Part shown: positions 1-7,324 of the stretch, in pieces
How the letters are laid out: every line of letters begins with the position of its first letter
How positions within the stretch are numbered: position 1 is the stretch's first letter
Assembly (NCBI RefSeq): GCF_019890725.1
Contig: NZ_JAINZZ010000041.1
Coordinates: 1-64,000 of the forward strand
Length of the DNA: 64,000 nucleotides
Direction: 5' to 3'
Origin: Actinacidiphila acidipaludis
GTDB taxonomy: Bacteria > Actinomycetota > Actinomycetes > Streptomycetales > Streptomycetaceae
Position numbers and translations under genes: made by a program
The notes under the pieces: generated by a model
The model's input: only the letters and a program-made list of their open reading frames with translations
Told to the model about the DNA's origin: nothing
Database searches by the model: none

Positions 1-340
1 CGATCTGCAGCGGCATGATCCAGTTCGTGAACCCGGCGAAGAGCGGGGTCGCGAACATCAGCAGCATCACGGTGCCGTGCATCGTGAACGCCTGGTTGTA
101 CTGCTCGTTGGAGAGGAACTGCGTTCCCGGCCGGGCGAGTTCCGCGCGCATGAGAAGCGCCATGATGCCGCCGACGAGGAAGAAGGCGAACGACGTCACC
201 AGGTACAGGCTGCCGATGGTCTTGTGGTCCGTGGTGCTGAGCCACTTGACCACCACCGAGCCGGGGCTTCTGGTGCGCGCCTGTTCGTCCTCGTACGAGT
301 CGTCCTGCTCGGTCAGACCGGCGGCAGTCCCACTGCTCAC
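1..340 (-). CDS. ctaD: cytochrome c oxidase subunit I (N-terminal part, cut by window edge)
   Basis: This is the first 113 residues of the haem-copper oxidase catalytic subunit, the inner-membrane terminal oxidase that reduces O2. The N-terminus is acidic and cytosolic, followed by the conserved WLSTTDHKTIGSLYLVTSF and then MALLMRAELARPG, both typical of CtaD. The segment with TMHGTVM carries a histidine that ligates low-spin haem in this family. The start is a GTG preceded by AAGGAGAG at a good distance. The gene continues beyond base 1, so the copper and haem a3 ligands are not visible. Streptomyces often have more than one ctaD, and which copy this is cannot be judged here. Confidence 0.93.
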   Translation of the reverse strand, partial: MSSGTAAGLTEQDDSYEDEQARTRSPGSVVVKWLSTTDHKTIGSLYLVTSFAFFLVGGIMALLMRAELARPGTQFLSNEQYNQAFTMHGTVMLLMFATPLFAGFTNWIMPLQI

Positions 341-506
341 TTGCAACTCTCCTTAAATCTGGCCCGAGAACGGCCACGTTCACCAGAATGGCGATCACCG
401 CGCAGGAGAGTGGACGGGCGTGCCGACGAGTCACCCGATCAGCCCAACCGCAGTTCAGGGCCATTGGAGTCGCCGGGCGCGTCGATGCGCGGAAGTGGGC
501 TTTGCC

Positions 507-512
507 TATGAT
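507..512 (+). promoter_or_regulatory. -10 box (TATGAT) of a probable leaderless transcript
   Basis: TATGAT ends six bases before the ATG at 519, and there is no Shine-Dalgarno sequence before that ATG. Transcription would start at or next to the start codon. No clear -35 element is visible. Confidence 0.5.
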
Positions 513-518
513 CCCGTC

Positions 519-1418
519 ATGGCGCACATACATCTGATCGGACTCGGCCGGATGGGTACGCCCGTGTGCGGGCGCCTGACCGGCGCCGGGCACGAGGTCA
601 CCGTCTCGGACCAGAACGCGGAGCGGGATGCGGTCGCTCGCTCGTGCGGAGCGAAGTGGACCGGCACGGCGGCGGCCGGCGCCGCCGGTGCGGAAGTGCT
701 GCTCACCGTGCTGCCCGGCCCGGCCGAGGTCGACAGTGCCGTCGACGACGTCGTCCTGGCCGTCCTGGCGCCGGGAGCGGTGTGGATCGACCTGAGCAGC
801 AACACCGCCGAGGGGGCCGAGCCGGTGCGCCGCAGGGCCCGCGCTCACGGTGTCGGCGTCCTCGAAGCCCCCATGGGCGGCGGCCCCGAGGACGCCGGGC
901 AGGGGCGGCTCCGGCTGTACGTCGGCGGGGAGGCGGATCTGCTGCGGCACCACCGTCCGCTCCTGGAGCATCTGGCGCCGCCCGAGAACATCGTCCACAC
1001 CGGGGGCCATGGCACCGGGTACACGGTCAAACTGCTGGTCAACCTGCTGTGGTTCGGCCAGGCGGCGGCGACGGCGGAGGCCCTGCTGCTGGGACGTCGC
1101 GCCGGAGTGGACCTGCCGACCCTCCAGCGGGCGTTCGCCGGCAGTGCGGCGGGCAGTGACTTCATCCGCCGTGACCTGGCGGGGCTGTTCGCGGGCGATT
1201 ACCTGACCTCGTACGGCATCGACCGCGTCCATCAGCAGCTCGCCGCGGTCACGTCCATGGCCGCCGCACTCGGCACCCCGCACGACCTGACGGAGAGTGT
1301 GCGGCGGCTGTACCAGGAGACCGTCGAACGCTTCGGTTCCGCCGACGGGGAGCTCCTGGCCGTCGCGCTGCTGGAGGAACGGGCCGGCTTCCGGCTGCGC
1401 GACGACCCGGCTCGGTGA
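519..1418 (+). CDS. NAD(P)-dependent beta-hydroxyacid dehydrogenase (3-hydroxyisobutyrate dehydrogenase family)
   Basis: A 299-residue protein with an N-terminal Rossmann fold (HLIGLGRMGTPVCGRL, a GxGxMG dinucleotide motif). The substrate loop EAPMGGG is followed by the conserved GTGYTVKLLVN segment that carries the family's catalytic lysine. The C-terminal half is the usual all-helical domain, and the length is normal for the family. Members oxidise beta-hydroxy acids or reduce imines; the variant substrate loop (EAPMGGG rather than DAPVSGG) means the substrate cannot be named. I chose the ATG at 519 because the Rossmann fold starts there and a TATGAT box lies six bases upstream, suggesting leaderless translation. 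An in-frame extension to 420 encodes nothing conserved. Confidence 0.85.
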   Translation: MAHIHLIGLGRMGTPVCGRLTGAGHEVTVSDQNAERDAVARSCGAKWTGTAAAGAAGAEVLLTVLPGPAEVDSAVDDVVLAVLAPGAVWIDLSSNTAEGAEPVRRRARAHGVGVLEAPMGGGPEDAGQGRLRLYVGGEADLLRHHRPLLEHLAPPENIVHTGGHGTGYTVKLLVNLLWFGQAAATAEALLLGRRAGVDLPTLQRAFAGSAAGSDFIRRDLAGLFAGDYLTSYGIDRVHQQLAAVTSMAAALGTPHDLTESVRRLYQETVERFGSADGELLAVALLEERAGFRLRDDPAR

Positions 1419-1437
1419 CGGCGGGGACCCGGGCGGG

Positions 1438-1938
1438 TCAGGCGAAGAGGGCGTCCACCGCCTTCTTCAGGGCCCGGGGATGCGCCGGCGTGCGCGGCGC
1501 CTTCTCCTTGGCCTCCAGCAGCGCGGCACCGATCTCCTGCAGCTCCTTGCGGCCGAGCGCGGCACGGACCTTGGGGAACCACTCCTTTTCCTCTTCCTCC
1601 ATGTGGTGGCTCACCGACTCGATCAGGACCGTCGTCTTGGCGTCGAAGCGCTCGTCCTGCGGGCTCATCATGGCCAGTTCCGAGCAGAGCACGTCCGCCA
1701 CATGGTGTTCCTCGTAGGACTCCAGGACGTCGGCATCGACATCGGGCACCAGCTCACGGACCCGCGGGTACATCACCTCGTTCTCGATGTACGTGTGCAC
1801 GGTGAGCGCTTCGAGGATCTCCTTCACCAGCCGGTTCTTCGTGGCCGCGGCTCCCTCGCCGGCGGCTTCGAAGTCACGGAAGAGCTTCCGCACGGCCTTG
1901 TGGTCTTCCTTCAGCAGCACGATCGCGTCCATCGACAT
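1438..1938 (-). CDS. hemerythrin HHE cation-binding domain protein
   Basis: A 166-residue soluble helical protein opening with LLKEDHKAVRKLFRDFEA, the first helix of an HHE hemerythrin domain. Further metal-ligand histidines follow in HTYIENEVMYPRV, YEEHHVADVL and SVSHHMEEEEKEWFP. Such proteins bind a di-iron centre and are linked to oxygen, NO or redox sensing. The lysine- and alanine-rich tail has no known domain. The start has GGGAGGAACGGGTC directly upstream; a second ATG two codons later is possible. The gene converges with the dehydrogenase upstream, and the two stops are only about 20 bases apart. Confidence 0.9.
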   Translation of the reverse strand: MSMDAIVLLKEDHKAVRKLFRDFEAAGEGAAATKNRLVKEILEALTVHTYIENEVMYPRVRELVPDVDADVLESYEEHHVADVLCSELAMMSPQDERFDAKTTVLIESVSHHMEEEEKEWFPKVRAALGRKELQEIGAALLEAKEKAPRTPAHPRALKKAVDALFA

Positions 1939-2099
1939 GACCCGTTCCTCCCGTGATGTTCCGAGGCTTTCGCGGGTCCTCTGCCCCGAGCGCGTTGTCG
2001 CATGCCCGGCCTGCGAGAGGTTCGGATGGCCGGATTCGTCCGGCCGTACGGACATTCGGGCCGGGCGGCGGGGCAAGCGGCCGAGTGGAGGTGTTGTGA

Positions 2100-2267
2100 A
2101 TGATTGCTCTGATCGCCGTACTGGTGCTGGCCGTGATCCTCTTCGGAATCGGCTTCGCGGTGAAGGCCCTGTGGTGGGTCGCACTCGCGGTCCTGGTCAT
2201 CTGGCTCCTGGGGTTCGTGTTCCGGGCAGCCGAGGGCGGGGGCCGCAGACGCTGGTATCGATGGTGA
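2100..2267 (+). CDS. small hydrophobic membrane protein (55 aa)
   Basis: A 55-residue protein that is almost entirely membrane segment. Two hydrophobic stretches (about residues 2-21 and 25-43) flank a single lysine at residue 22, and the tail is short and positive (GGGRRRWYRW). It resembles the short 'hydrophobic protein' family of Streptomyces, whose members share the ALWW and arginine-rich tail motifs; function is unknown. GGAGG lies eight bases before the ATG, a strong ribosome site. It sits between two stress-type genes, which may hint at an envelope-stress role, but that is only inference. Confidence 0.8.
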   Translation: MIALIAVLVLAVILFGIGFAVKALWWVALAVLVIWLLGFVFRAAEGGGRRRWYRW

Positions 2268-2339
2268 CCGCGCCCATCCCCTCTCGGCCCGCGTTCCTCA
2301 CGGATGCGCGGGCCGAGAGCCGCCCCGGGAGAGAGCACT

Positions 2340-2708
2340 GTGGTGGATGACATCCCCGGCCGGCGCTGTCCGGCAGAACTGGGCCGGCCGCCCGTAGCCG
2401 ACTACGACCACATGACCATGCGCGGACTGGAACGCCACCTCGGCACGCTGGACCAGGCCCAGGTGGAGGCCCTCGTCCGCTACGAGAGCGCCCACGAGAA
2501 CCGGACTCCGGTGATGCGGCTCCTGACGGCCCGGCTCCACCGGCTCCGCGAAGCCGGACGATCCCCGGACCTCGATGCTCCGGCCGGCGGTTACGGCCCC
2601 GCGCCCGCCACCTCACGGCCCGGCCACTCGATACCGGGCCTGCCGGCCGCCGGAGCGCCCGACCCCACTCCCCTGCCACCACCGGCCCCGCCCGACCCGA
2701 CGTCCTGA
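2340..2708 (+). CDS. small hypothetical protein with DYDH/ERHL helical domain and proline-rich tail
   Basis: About 122 residues. The core (roughly residues 22-75) contains ADYDHMTMRGLERHLGTLD and VEALVRYESAHENRTPVMRLL. This matches my memory of a short actinobacterial helical domain that follows a 'PDYDHL' motif and is annotated as DUF8129 or lipid-droplet-associated; the assignment is tentative. The last 45 residues are disordered and proline-rich. I chose the GTG at 2340, which follows a GGGAGAG sequence; an adjacent GTG at 2343 is equally possible. No catalytic residues are apparent. Confidence 0.65.
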   Translation: MVDDIPGRRCPAELGRPPVADYDHMTMRGLERHLGTLDQAQVEALVRYESAHENRTPVMRLLTARLHRLREAGRSPDLDAPAGGYGPAPATSRPGHSIPGLPAAGAPDPTPLPPPAPPDPTS

Positions 2709-2797
2709 CAACTCGACTACGGCGCACGCCACTTGGTCTCCCGGGCCCAGGGACGTCCGCTTGCGGCAGGCGGCCGCTTCCTCCAGGGTGGGGCGCT

Positions 2798-4216
2798 ATG
2801 CAGTCGCCGACCCGCCGCACCGTACGAGACGCCTGGGGATCCGTCGCCGAGGGCTTCTCCCGCGGCGGCCCACGGTCCACCGCGGGGGACGGCTCACCGG
2901 CGGGTTCGGCCGGTTCCGGACTGCCCTTCGACCGTCGCGTCATGATCCTGGTCGAGATCGCCGACGACCCCAACGAGACAGCCCTCGCCGCGGAGTTGTT
3001 CGCCCACCGCGGCTGGCCGGTGCGCCCCGCGGAGGAGCCCGAACGGGCCGGCTGCCCGCCCGAGCGCGTGGCCCGCGTGGTCGAGGTCCGGCTGACCGGA
3101 GCACGCGAGGGCGCCGTCGAACGGGCGCTCGGCCTGGTCGACGGGCTGGCGGTGGCCGCGTCCCTGAACATGTGGGCCCGCGACGCCGTGCTGCTGGAGC
3201 ACGAACCGGAGCGGTACACGGCGTGGCGGGTGCGGCCCGCCCCCGGCGTCCCGCGGCCCGGCCGGGTGGTCCGCGCCGTCGAGCCGCGCGGACGCACCGG
3301 CGCGCAGGCCGACCTGCGGACCCGGGCGCTCGCCGGTCAGGTGTACGCCGCGGACGTCGACGTCGATCCCGCCGACGTGGCGTCGACCGATGTCAGGGCC
3401 AACCTTCTGCTGGTGAACCTCGGGAACCTGCTGGCCTTCTCGGCCGCCGCCCTGGCCATCGTGCCGCACACCGGGTGGCAGCCCTTCGGCTGGTCGGTGA
3501 CCGTGCTGTTCGGTCTGCCCTGGCTGGTCGCGGGTCTCCGCCACGCGCTGCGGGACTCTCCGGCCCGGCGGGCCGCCCTGTGGGCCCTGCCCCTGGCCTC
3601 CCCGGTCCTGCTGCCGTTCGTGACCTGGCTCGGCGGGCTGGTGCAGGACCGGTACGTCGGCTCGTTCGGCATCCCGTCCGACTCGGTGCACGCGGGCGCG
3701 ACCGACCGCCTGTGGGCGGGAGCCTGGCCGGTGACGGGCGTGCTGTACTGCGTGGCGTTCGGCGTCGCGGCCCATGGCTGGAACCGGCGGTTCCACGCCC
3801 GTCCCGACGCGCGCGACCTGGGCAACGCCGCCTTCGCCGCGGCTGCCGGGCTCTTCCTCGGCCTGGCCCTCGTGGTGGTGCCGTTCTCCGTGCACGTCGA
3901 CACCTCTGCCGCTGCCGACGCCGAGAACGCGGCGGTCCACCTCCAGGAGCCGCCGTCCTACTACGGTCTCCGCCCCGTCCTGGTGTGCGTCCGGCCCGTC
4001 GCGCCCGTCGCCCATCCCGAACGCGGCTTTCCCGGTGCGTCGTACGGGGGTACGGTGCCGCTCACCCGTCCGGTGCTGACGTTCGGCCCCGACGGCGATC
4101 GCATCTGGCTCTGGGACCCGCAGACACGGCGGGCCTTCAGCATGGCGCTCGCCGACGCCGCGTTCGAGCCCTTCGACCCCGGCTTCGCGAGCGGCGGCGG
4201 GCGCGCCTGCTCCTGA
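2798..4216 (+). CDS. multi-pass membrane protein of unknown function
   Basis: About 472 residues and not recognised. Residues 49-180 form a soluble alpha/beta part starting MILVEIADDPNETALAAELF. Then come four or more hydrophobic stretches (LLLVNLGNLLAFSAAALAIV, WSVTVLFGLPWLVAGL, LWALPLASPVLLPFVTWL, VLYCVAFGVAAHGW and FAAAAGLFLGLALVVVPFSV). The C-terminus is extracytoplasmic, about 120 residues, with an SYYGLRP motif. The ATG at 2798 has AGGGTGGGG before it, but the conserved-looking sequence begins at the ATG at 2942, which is a credible alternative start. The stop codon lies at the first unit of a 9-bp tandem repeat. Confidence 0.7.
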   Translation: MQSPTRRTVRDAWGSVAEGFSRGGPRSTAGDGSPAGSAGSGLPFDRRVMILVEIADDPNETALAAELFAHRGWPVRPAEEPERAGCPPERVARVVEVRLTGAREGAVERALGLVDGLAVAASLNMWARDAVLLEHEPERYTAWRVRPAPGVPRPGRVVRAVEPRGRTGAQADLRTRALAGQVYAADVDVDPADVASTDVRANLLLVNLGNLLAFSAAALAIVPHTGWQPFGWSVTVLFGLPWLVAGLRHALRDSPARRAALWALPLASPVLLPFVTWLGGLVQDRYVGSFGIPSDSVHAGATDRLWAGAWPVTGVLYCVAFGVAAHGWNRRFHARPDARDLGNAAFAAAAGLFLGLALVVVPFSVHVDTSAAADAENAAVHLQEPPSYYGLRPVLVCVRPVAPVAHPERGFPGASYGGTVPLTRPVLTFGPDGDRIWLWDPQTRRAFSMALADAAFEPFDPGFASGGGRACS

Positions 4217-4239
4217 CGCTGCTGACGCTCCTGACGCCC
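4213..4239. repeat. three tandem copies of a 9-bp unit CTGACGCnn at a stop codon
   Basis: CTGACGCTG, CTGACGCTC and CTGACGCCC follow each other directly. The first unit contains the TGA stop of the membrane protein. It looks like a short slippage product with no evident function. Confidence 0.6.
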
Positions 4240-4381
4240 GATGCCGCCGCACCGGCGATCGGCGCCAAGCCCAGACGCAGCCCCAACCGCGCGCGTAGCG
4301 GTCAGCTTCCGGTGCCGCACCCGGTCCTGGGGCACCTGCCGGTTCGCCGCATCCCGTCGTGTTGAGCGCGCCGCGTCGGTG

Positions 4382-5251
4382 TCAGGCGGCCTTCTGGGAG
4401 GCGGCGGCCTCGGGCCGCAGGTCGTCGAGGGTGAGGAGACGCGTCGGAGCGTCCGGCAGGACGATGCTGCGGCTGACGCCCAAGTCCGGTCCCACGTGGA
4501 GCAGTTCACCCGGTTCCATGGCCTGCCACTCGGGGTTGTCGTCCATGCGCTCGCTGGCGACGACGACCGCCGGGGCGTCGGCCAGCGCCTGGGAGTGGAC
4601 GCGGAGCCGGCCCTGGCTGCCGCTGTGGTCCAGGTGCCTGCCGCCGTGCTTGCCGCCCGCCCGGCGCTGGAGCACGTAGAGCTCGTGGGTGTCGGGGTAG
4701 CGCAGCGCCCACAGTTCGGTCGGCGTGGTGAGGACCAGGTTGAGGGCGTAGACGGGCAGGTTGCGCGCGATCCAGCCGGCGGCCTCCTCGATGCCGGCCG
4801 CCACGTCGCCGCCGTGGGCGCCGATCTCCCGGGTGATCAGGGCGAAGAACCGTTCGGAGTCGGTGTCGCCGTGGACCAGGCTCCGGTCGTCGCCCAGGTG
4901 CTCGTCCAGACGGTCCAGGCCCTCGATGACACCGTTGTGCGCGAAGAGACGGCCCTGCTGCTCGAACGGATGCGTGTTGCGCATCAGCAGACTGCCGGTG
5001 GAGGCGAAGCGGATGTGGGCCAGGAACGTCTGGGAGGTGACCTCCCGCGCCTCGGTGGCGAAGTCACGGTCCTGGTAGGCGGCGATGGGCGCCTTGTGCA
5101 CGTCAGGGGCTCCGTCGTCGGCGAAGTAGCCGACACCGGTGCCGTCGGGGTCCTGACGGCTCTGCCTGCTGAGGCTGTCCGGCGCGTCCAGCAGCCAGAA
5201 GGTGGCGTGCGTGCGGCGCGGGGCGCTGCTCATGCCGAACAGACGGCACAT
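4382..5251 (-). CDS. class II glutamine amidotransferase (EgtC/GAT-II type)
   Basis: A 289-residue Ntn-fold amidotransferase starting MCRLFG. Cys2, exposed after removal of Met1, is the nucleophile that hydrolyses glutamine. Later family motifs are DGTGVGYF, LAHIRFASTG (glutamine-binding arginine), HPFEQQGRLFAHNG and the GDTDSERFF segment. It is a free-standing amidotransferase domain like EgtC or YafJ, with no synthase domain attached. No ergothioneine genes are nearby, so the partner is unknown. It lies just downstream of glutamate decarboxylase in the same direction, separated by a hairpin, so any link through glutamate supply is inference. The ATG has CTGGAG upstream. Confidence 0.88.
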   Translation of the reverse strand: MCRLFGMSSAPRRTHATFWLLDAPDSLSRQSRQDPDGTGVGYFADDGAPDVHKAPIAAYQDRDFATEAREVTSQTFLAHIRFASTGSLLMRNTHPFEQQGRLFAHNGVIEGLDRLDEHLGDDRSLVHGDTDSERFFALITREIGAHGGDVAAGIEEAAGWIARNLPVYALNLVLTTPTELWALRYPDTHELYVLQRRAGGKHGGRHLDHSGSQGRLRVHSQALADAPAVVVASERMDDNPEWQAMEPGELLHVGPDLGVSRSIVLPDAPTRLLTLDDLRPEAAASQKAA

Positions 5252-5290
5252 GGATGCTCCAGGGGATGAACGGTGCGCGGGCTTCCACGA

Positions 5291-5326
5291 GCCGCGGCTG
5301 TCGGGTGGGAGTCCGTCAGCCGCGGC
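5291..5326 (-). terminator. hairpin between gadB and the amidotransferase gene
   Basis: Perfect 10-bp arms GCCGCGGCTG / CAGCCGCGGC with a 16-base loop lie in the gap after the gadB stop. There is no T-run, as is common in Streptomyces. It could end gadB mRNA or reduce read-through into the downstream gene. Confidence 0.5.
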
Positions 5327-5373
5327 CGTACGCGCGGGGAAATATGAGCCGTGTACCAGTATGACGGGATGTG

Positions 5374-6804
5374 TCAGTCGCGTCCGGGTGTCCGGGCGTT
5401 CTTGGTCTCGGCGCCGTGGGCGAATCCGCCCGCGTCGTCGGCGTCCCGGTGCGGTTCGCCCTGCTTCTCCAGCCGGGTCAGTACCCGGCGGATGTCCTCC
5501 ATGAGCAGGTCGGCCAGGTCGTGGCTGAAGCCGTTGCGGACCACGATGCGCAGCACCGCCAGGTCGGTGCGGTTCTCGGGGAAGGTGTAGGCCGGTACCA
5601 GCCAGCCGCGCTCACGCAGGGCCGCGGACACGTCGAAGACGCTGAAGTTCCGCACGCCGTCGCGTATGCGGAACGCGAAGACGGGCGTCTCGCTGCCGTC
5701 GGTGATCAATTCGAACGCGTCGAGTTCGCCGATGCGCCGGGCCAGTCGGGTGGCCACGTCGCGGCAGGTCTGCTGGACGCGGCGGTAGCCGTCGAACCCC
5801 AGCCGGAGGAAGTTGTAGTACTGGGCGACGACCTGCGCGCCGGGGCGGGAGAAGTTCAGCGCGAAGGTGGGCATGTCCCCGCCCAGGTAGTTGACGTGGA
5901 AGACCAGGTCGTCCGGCAGCGCCTCCTCGTCGCGCCACAGCGCCCAGCCCACGCCGGGCATGACCAGCCCGAACTTGTGCCCGGAGGTGTTGATGGAGGC
6001 GACGCGCGGCAGCCGGAAGTCCCATTCCAGGTCCGGATCGACGAACGGCGCGATCATCGCGCCGGACGCGCCGTCCACGTGGACCGGCACATCGATCCCG
6101 GTGCGGGACTGCAGGTCGTCGAGTGCGGCGCAGATCCCGGCGACGGGTTCGTAGGAGCCGTCGAAGGTCGAGCCGAGGACGGCGACCACACCGATGGTGT
6201 TCTCGTCGCACAGCTCGGCTGCCCTCTCGGGGGTGAGGTGGTAGCTGTCCCCCTCCATCGGCACGTAGCGCGGCTCGACCTCGAAGTAGTCGGCGAACTT
6301 CTCCCAGCAGATCTGCACGTTGATGCCCATGACCAGGTTGGGCCGGTCCGCCGGTTTGCCCTCGGCCCGCCGCCTGTGCTGCCAGCGGCGCTTGAGCGCG
6401 AGGCCGCCGAGCATCGCGGCCTCGCTCGACCCGGTCGTCGAACAGCCCACCGCGCGGTGGGGGTTCTGGGCGTGCCACAGCCGGGCGAGCATGTGCACGC
6501 ACCGCGTCTCCAGCTCGGCGGTCTGCGGGTACTCGTCCTTGTCGATCATGTTCTTCTCGGCGCACTCGGCCATCAGGCGCTGCGCCTCGGGCTCGGCCCA
6601 GGTCGAGACGAACGTCGCCAGGTTCTGCCGGGCGTTGCCGTCGAGCATCAGCTCGTCGTGCACCAACTGGTAGGCGGTGTCCGGTTCCATCTCCCCGTGG
6701 GGCATCGCATACCGCGGTACCCGCAAGGGTTCCCGGCTGAAGATCGGGTTGATCTCCAGATCGCGGCTTTCCCTGCCGTGCTCACGGGGGTGCTTGACCG
6801 TCAT
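5374..6804 (-). CDS. gadB: glutamate decarboxylase (PLP-dependent)
   Basis: A 476-residue enzyme converting glutamate to GABA and CO2. The order of motifs matches GadA/GadB: INPIFSREPLRVPRYAMP near the N-terminus, then GCSTTGSSEAAMLGGLALKR for PLP phosphate and substrate binding. HVDGASG holds Asp244, which pairs with the PLP ring nitrogen, and NTSGHKFGLV has Lys277 as the Schiff-base lysine. The length is close to the E. coli enzyme. The tail is longer and acidic, ending in a disordered segment after residue 455. The start ATG follows AAGGCGGAG. A conserved-looking 72-residue gene lies directly upstream in the same direction and could share its transcript. No antiporter gadC gene is visible nearby. 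Confidence 0.95.
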   Translation of the reverse strand: MTVKHPREHGRESRDLEINPIFSREPLRVPRYAMPHGEMEPDTAYQLVHDELMLDGNARQNLATFVSTWAEPEAQRLMAECAEKNMIDKDEYPQTAELETRCVHMLARLWHAQNPHRAVGCSTTGSSEAAMLGGLALKRRWQHRRRAEGKPADRPNLVMGINVQICWEKFADYFEVEPRYVPMEGDSYHLTPERAAELCDENTIGVVAVLGSTFDGSYEPVAGICAALDDLQSRTGIDVPVHVDGASGAMIAPFVDPDLEWDFRLPRVASINTSGHKFGLVMPGVGWALWRDEEALPDDLVFHVNYLGGDMPTFALNFSRPGAQVVAQYYNFLRLGFDGYRRVQQTCRDVATRLARRIGELDAFELITDGSETPVFAFRIRDGVRNFSVFDVSAALRERGWLVPAYTFPENRTDLAVLRIVVRNGFSHDLADLLMEDIRRVLTRLEKQGEPHRDADDAGGFAHGAETKNARTPGRD

Positions 6805-6972
6805 ACGCTCCGCCTTCCGCTGTGGTGGTTCTCTTCAGCGCGTGCCCAACGCGGGCCGGTCGCAACCGGTCTGTGTGACACGCCGTCGGAAGCAGCGGCG
6901 GAACGTGCGGAAGGCGTGGACGGAACTCCGGCCACGCGTCGGCGGAACCCGCGGGGATGCGGCGGCGCCCGG

Positions 6973-7191
6973 TCAGTCCTTCTCGTAGACGGAGAGCGCC
7001 AGGCCGAGCCCGAAGAACGTCGGGGCCCACTCCCCGACGAAGATCCCCCACCGGTCGGCCCGCTCGACACCGTGCGACTCGGCCTTCATCGACGTGCACC
7101 ACGAGGCGATCGCCAGCCCCACCGAGATCAGCCCGGCGTCGAAGCAGTGATGCGAGCGCAGGCCCTGGTCGTGCAGCATTTTCACCAGCAT
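6973..7191 (-). CDS. 72-residue hypothetical protein upstream of gadB
   Basis: A short protein running MLVKMLHDQGLRSHHCFDAG, then LISVGLAIASWCTS, and ending in WGIFVGEWAPTFFGLGLALS plus a charged tail. Two weakly hydrophobic segments suggest a small membrane-associated protein. I recall similar short proteins in other Streptomyces but know no function. GGGAG lies six bases before the ATG. It is in the same direction as gadB with about 170 bases between them, so co-transcription is possible. Its one His-His-Cys cluster is notable but unexplained. Confidence 0.7.
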   Translation of the reverse strand: MLVKMLHDQGLRSHHCFDAGLISVGLAIASWCTSMKAESHGVERADRWGIFVGEWAPTFFGLGLALSVYEKD

Positions 7192-7324
7192 GAGGAGCTC
7201 CCGGATCGGTAGTGGAGAGCTCCAACCTCCCCCACGGGTGGCCTGGCCGCCCGTCGGGCTGGCACCCGGGTGACGGATCCCGTGTCCGCGGACGGCCGGG
7301 TCCCCACCGCCCGCGCCCGGCGGC

